Shown piece after piece: positions 39,663 to 42,271 of a stretch of DNA of 42,271 nt; positions within the stretch are counted from its first letter, which is position 1; each line of letters starts with the position of its first letter. The notes under the pieces are model-generated. The model did no database searches. It was not told where the DNA came from and saw only the letters and a list, made by a program, of their open reading frames with translations. Made by a program: the position numbers and the translations under genes. Source of the DNA: Fidelibacterota bacterium (GTDB lineage Bacteria > Fidelibacterota > Fidelibacteria > Fidelibacterales > Fidelibacteraceae); contig JAQULT010000012.1 in assembly GCA_028718545.1 (NCBI GenBank), forward strand, positions 1 to 42,271, written 5' to 3'.

Positions 39663-40403
39663 ATGGAAATACTGTTTTGGATATCCGCGTTGTTGGCAGA
39701 AGTTGTAGGCACCATGGCCGGTTTTGGTTCTTCGACGATCTTTCTGCCCGTGACACTCTTTTTTTACGACTTTCGCACCGCACTGGTCCTGGTGGCCATT
39801 TTTCACATGTCCGGCAACATCGGACGTATCGCTTTTTTCCGGCACGGCTTTGATAAGAAAATGCTGCTGCGTTTCGGGCTGCCCAGTGTTGTTCTTACCC
39901 TGGCCGGCGCCCTGCTGGTGCAGTACATTTCCCAGCCTTTGTTAAAGTTCATTTTGGGGATATTCCTGATCATTTACGTGATCCTCTTCCTTTGGAAGCC
40001 GCAGCTTAAAGCAAAACCCGGTATAAGGAACAGTCTGATCGGCGGCGGACTTTCGGGTTTTTTTGCCGGACTGATCGGAACCGGGGGCGCTTTACGGGGC
40101 GCCTTTCTCAGTTCCTTCAATCTGGAAAAATCCGTCTATATCTCCACGGCTGCCGCAATCTCCCTGGCTGTGGATATCACACGGATCCCCGTCTATTTTA
40201 GCAGCGGTTTTCTTCCCCGGGAAATGCTCATTTATATTCCCTTCCTCTTTCTTGTCGCCATCGCCGGATCTTTTATCGGTAAAAAGATCGTCAACAAGAT
40301 TCCGCAGAAGATCTTCAGAAAGATCGTACTGATCTGTATTGGCCTGGTGAGCATCAAGTTTATTTATGACGGTATTGCGTTCTGGCTAAGCCAACATCGT
40401 TAA
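39663..40403 (+). CDS. Sulfite exporter TauE/SafE family protein
   Basis: The 246-residue membrane protein has about eight helices in two similar halves, as expected for the family. The first half has EVVGTMAGFGSSTIFLPV and the second GGGLSGFFAGLIGTGGALRGAFL, the repeated G-F-G-x-G-x-[IL] type signature of TauE/SafE (DUF81). Members export sulfite, sulfonates or other anions. An AAAGGGT site precedes the ATG. The gene faces the convergent FAD oxidoreductase gene with only 30 bases between, and no clear terminator is seen there. Confidence 0.9.
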   Translation: MEILFWISALLAEVVGTMAGFGSSTIFLPVTLFFYDFRTALVLVAIFHMSGNIGRIAFFRHGFDKKMLLRFGLPSVVLTLAGALLVQYISQPLLKFILGIFLIIYVILFLWKPQLKAKPGIRNSLIGGGLSGFFAGLIGTGGALRGAFLSSFNLEKSVYISTAAAISLAVDITRIPVYFSSGFLPREMLIYIPFLFLVAIAGSFIGKKIVNKIPQKIFRKIVLICIGLVSIKFIYDGIAFWLSQHR

Positions 40404-40433
40404 GTATTGCTGCAATGGGAACGGCGGTTTTGG

Positions 40434-42271
40434 TCAATCGGGCTGTAATGCCGAAAACAGCTTATTTACCGGTACTTTCGGAAGCGTTTCCGACTTTGCC
40501 GCACAGGCGTCTTCGCAGGGAGCGGGACACTGCAAACAGGGCACTTCCCCGTTCCGGCCTTTTGTTAGCTCCCGGAAAGCACCGGGAGTATTTCCCATTT
40601 CGATCCTTCGGGCAATTCCGCGGATATCTATACCGTAGGGACAGGCAGTTCTGCAGGGACTGTTTTCGCACCACTGGCAAAGGGCGGCATTCTTGTGCAG
40701 TATCCCGGCATTGTCATTTTTTAGGGCATTCGGTCGTATTCCTTCACTTTTTTCGCGCTTTGTCAGTTCTGATGCAGGGATTTGGATTACAAAGTCCCAC
40801 ATACCCGGCCGCCATTGGTATTCTTCCATGCCCCGTCGGCGCAATACCATATTGGCAGCGGATATCCCCGAAATGGTGACGGCCGGACTGCCGGTTCCCA
40901 TGACCGTAGATTCCCCGCAAAGAAAGAGATTTTCCCATTCGGTGGATGCGTGCGAGCGATTCAGCAGTTCCTGTCCCATTGATTGTTTGGGTCCCGCGAC
41001 ACAACCCTTCGGTTTCATGGTATAGCGTTCAATCGTGGTGGGGCTGGCCAGCGTATGATAGCGCAGTCCTCGTCTGAATCCGGGAAAATGTGCTTCCAGT
41101 GTATCCAGAACACGTTCGGTTTCCGCTTTTTTTGCACGTTGATATTCCGCGGAACGGTATCCGGGATCGGAAGGTCTTGGCCACTCGCGCAGTGAAGGCC
41201 CGATAGCCATGACCGTATGCATGCCTTCCGGACAAATTGAAGGATCGGCGAGTGAAAAAATGTAGCAGGTAATCTCTTTTTCATCGATCGCTTCCGGATT
41301 GTCGGCAAACATCTCAATGGGCAGGGTGCTTTCCGGAATGACGGCGGCATCGACCAGGCAATACAGAACCACACTGGGGTAGGTTGCCAGGAGATTTTTT
41401 ACCCATTCGCGTTTTTCCGCACTGCTTTCCTTTTCCGGGACCAATTTTCCGTACAGATCCCAAACGTTTCCGGCATAAACAACATTGTCGGCCTTGAATA
41501 TTTGCAATCCTTCGGGTGTTTGCGCACGCACGCCGCTTACTTTTCCGTCCTCAAAAAGGATTTGCTCCACCCGTGTTTCATACAGCACCTCTCCGCCAAA
41601 ACGTTCGAAGGCTTTCTCCAGCTTACCGGGCAGTTGCTGGGAAGATCCCGGAGGATAGTAGCTGCCACCGTAGTGATTGTCCATGAACATGGTCACGGCC
41701 AGGATAGCCGGTGTCTCGTCCACCAGCGTATAACAATAGGTCGATGTGAGTTTATTAAAAAAGCGGATCACCTTTTCGGAATGAATAAAGCGGCGCATCA
41801 GATCTCCGGCGCTTTTCTTCAGAAGTCCCAGCAGCCGCAGCTGTTTCAGGGGGTGCCGCAGCAGCATCTGCAGTCCGGTTTTGGTTGCGATTTCCGACGG
41901 TGCCACACATACGGGATTTGCGGCGATCACGCCGTGATACAGTTTACCGATATATTCATAAAACGCCCGGATTTCGGCAATCTCCACCTCGTTAAAGATC
42001 TGTTCCAGTGCCTCGAAGAAACGCGGCAATTCGGGATAAAAGGAAATGGGAATCCCATCATAATTCAAGCGATAGAGAATATCATGCTTCATTATTTCGA
42101 TGGGTTCTTCGAGTTCGTTCATGACAAAACGGTGCGGATTGAAGCCCCGGTCCCCGAAACCGAAAAACATAGCGGTACCCTGGTCAAAGGTCACGCCTTC
42201 CCGGCGGAAAGCCCCGCAGGACCCGCCGGGCTGATAATGCTGTTCCAGCAGCAATACGGACAAGGCTTTTT
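40434..42271 (-). CDS. CrtI/RetSat-like FAD-dependent oxidoreductase with C-terminal GltD-type Fe-S domain (N-terminus outside the window)
   Basis: About 611 residues are visible; the gene runs off the right edge, so the FAD-binding GxGxxG is missing. The first visible part reads SVLLLEQHYQPGGSCGAF, the strand and PGG loop after the Rossmann motif of phytoene desaturase/retinol saturase-like enzymes. The C-terminal FAD contact is GNVWDLYG...LFLCGESTVMGTGSPAVTISG. From about 90 residues before the stop a different domain begins: CQWCENSPCRTACP and CLQCPAPCEDAC. This matches the two-[4Fe-4S] domain (Fer4_20) found at the N-terminus of glutamate synthase small subunit and dihydropyrimidine dehydrogenase. 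Here it is placed at the C-terminus, suggesting electron input through Fe-S clusters to the flavin. The substrate is unknown. Confidence 0.85.
   Translation of the reverse strand, partial: KALSVLLLEQHYQPGGSCGAFRREGVTFDQGTAMFFGFGDRGFNPHRFVMNELEEPIEIMKHDILYRLNYDGIPISFYPELPRFFEALEQIFNEVEIAEIRAFYEYIGKLYHGVIAANPVCVAPSEIATKTGLQMLLRHPLKQLRLLGLLKKSAGDLMRRFIHSEKVIRFFNKLTSTYCYTLVDETPAILAVTMFMDNHYGGSYYPPGSSQQLPGKLEKAFERFGGEVLYETRVEQILFEDGKVSGVRAQTPEGLQIFKADNVVYAGNVWDLYGKLVPEKESSAEKREWVKNLLATYPSVVLYCLVDAAVIPESTLPIEMFADNPEAIDEKEITCYIFSLADPSICPEGMHTVMAIGPSLREWPRPSDPGYRSAEYQRAKKAETERVLDTLEAHFPGFRRGLRYHTLASPTTIERYTMKPKGCVAGPKQSMGQELLNRSHASTEWENLFLCGESTVMGTGSPAVTISGISAANMVLRRRGMEEYQWRPGMWDFVIQIPASELTKREKSEGIRPNALKNDNAGILHKNAALCQWCENSPCRTACPYGIDIRGIARRIEMGNTPGAFRELTKGRNGEVPCLQCPAPCEDACAAKSETLPKVPVNKLFSALQPD

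Noticed and set aside
1..42271. tRNA, rRNA, CRISPR arrays, insertion sequences or attachment sites
   Set aside because: I looked for conserved tRNA arms, repeat-spacer patterns, transposase genes and flanking repeats and saw none; a tRNA scan was not possible.

Overview
The window looks like a chromosome segment of a Gram-negative, anaerobic bacterium. The Gram-negative signs are HflK/HflC, many Sec signal peptides and lipoboxes, and several outer-membrane-type proteins. The anaerobic sign is HydG, the [FeFe]-hydrogenase maturase. The mix of an AmpG-like transporter, a SpoIID/LytB protein, a FadL/PorV-like barrel, a HydG and purine-rich Shine-Dalgarno sites best fits a member of the FCB superphylum, for example Cloacimonadota or a relative. 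That placement is inference from gene content, not a phylogeny. I see no tRNA, rRNA, CRISPR array, insertion sequence or phage gene. Apart from one frameshifted gene the segment looks like ordinary, dense chromosome.

Layout. 1-602: tail of a D-Ala-D-Ala ligase-type ATP-grasp enzyme and a GNAT acetyltransferase. 640-4775 (minus): a tightly overlapping four-gene operon of a TIM-barrel lipoprotein, an aconitase-family protein whose cluster and catalytic residues are gone, a 3D-domain protein and MtaB. 4851-8059 (minus): an AmpG-like transporter with a large periplasmic insertion, preceded by a SpoIID/LytB protein. 8357-9470 (plus): a DUF456 membrane protein and a secreted NlpC/P60-like hydrolase. 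9552-12635 (minus): an unknown lipoprotein and HflC/HflK. 12753-18557 (plus): a 1934-residue AddA-AddB fusion, the most striking gene here. 18569-22559: small membrane proteins plus a dNK-ilvE-pyrC cluster. 22740-24908 (plus): a small membrane protein, an outer-membrane protein and an S41 protease lipoprotein. 24969-27748: PfkA, a frameshifted AhpD-like gene and a diacylglycerol-kinase-type lipid kinase. 27848-31123 (minus): a barrel protein, a Tyr/Trp-rich lipoprotein and a TPR lipoprotein. 31185-32612 (minus): hydG. 32868-36675 (plus): the translation cluster rpmE, DUF1385, prfA, prmC, tadA. 36808-40403 (plus): an N-acyl-D-amino-acid deacylase lipoprotein, a membrane protein, a flavodoxin-like protein and a TauE/SafE transporter. 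40434-42271 (minus): a CrtI-like FAD oxidoreductase with a C-terminal Fe-S domain, cut by the window end.

How the genes may work together. Several concern cell-wall turnover: the D-Ala ligase-like enzyme, the 3D-domain protein, the AmpG-like carrier, SpoIID/LytB, the NlpC/P60-like protein and the D-amino-acid deacylase. A second theme is translation and tRNA modification (mtaB, rpmE, prfA, prmC, tadA). Leads worth following are the AddAB fusion, the dead aconitase, the carrier insertion, the CrtI-like/Fe-S fusion, and three genes whose promoters sit so close to the ATG that their mRNAs could be leaderless.
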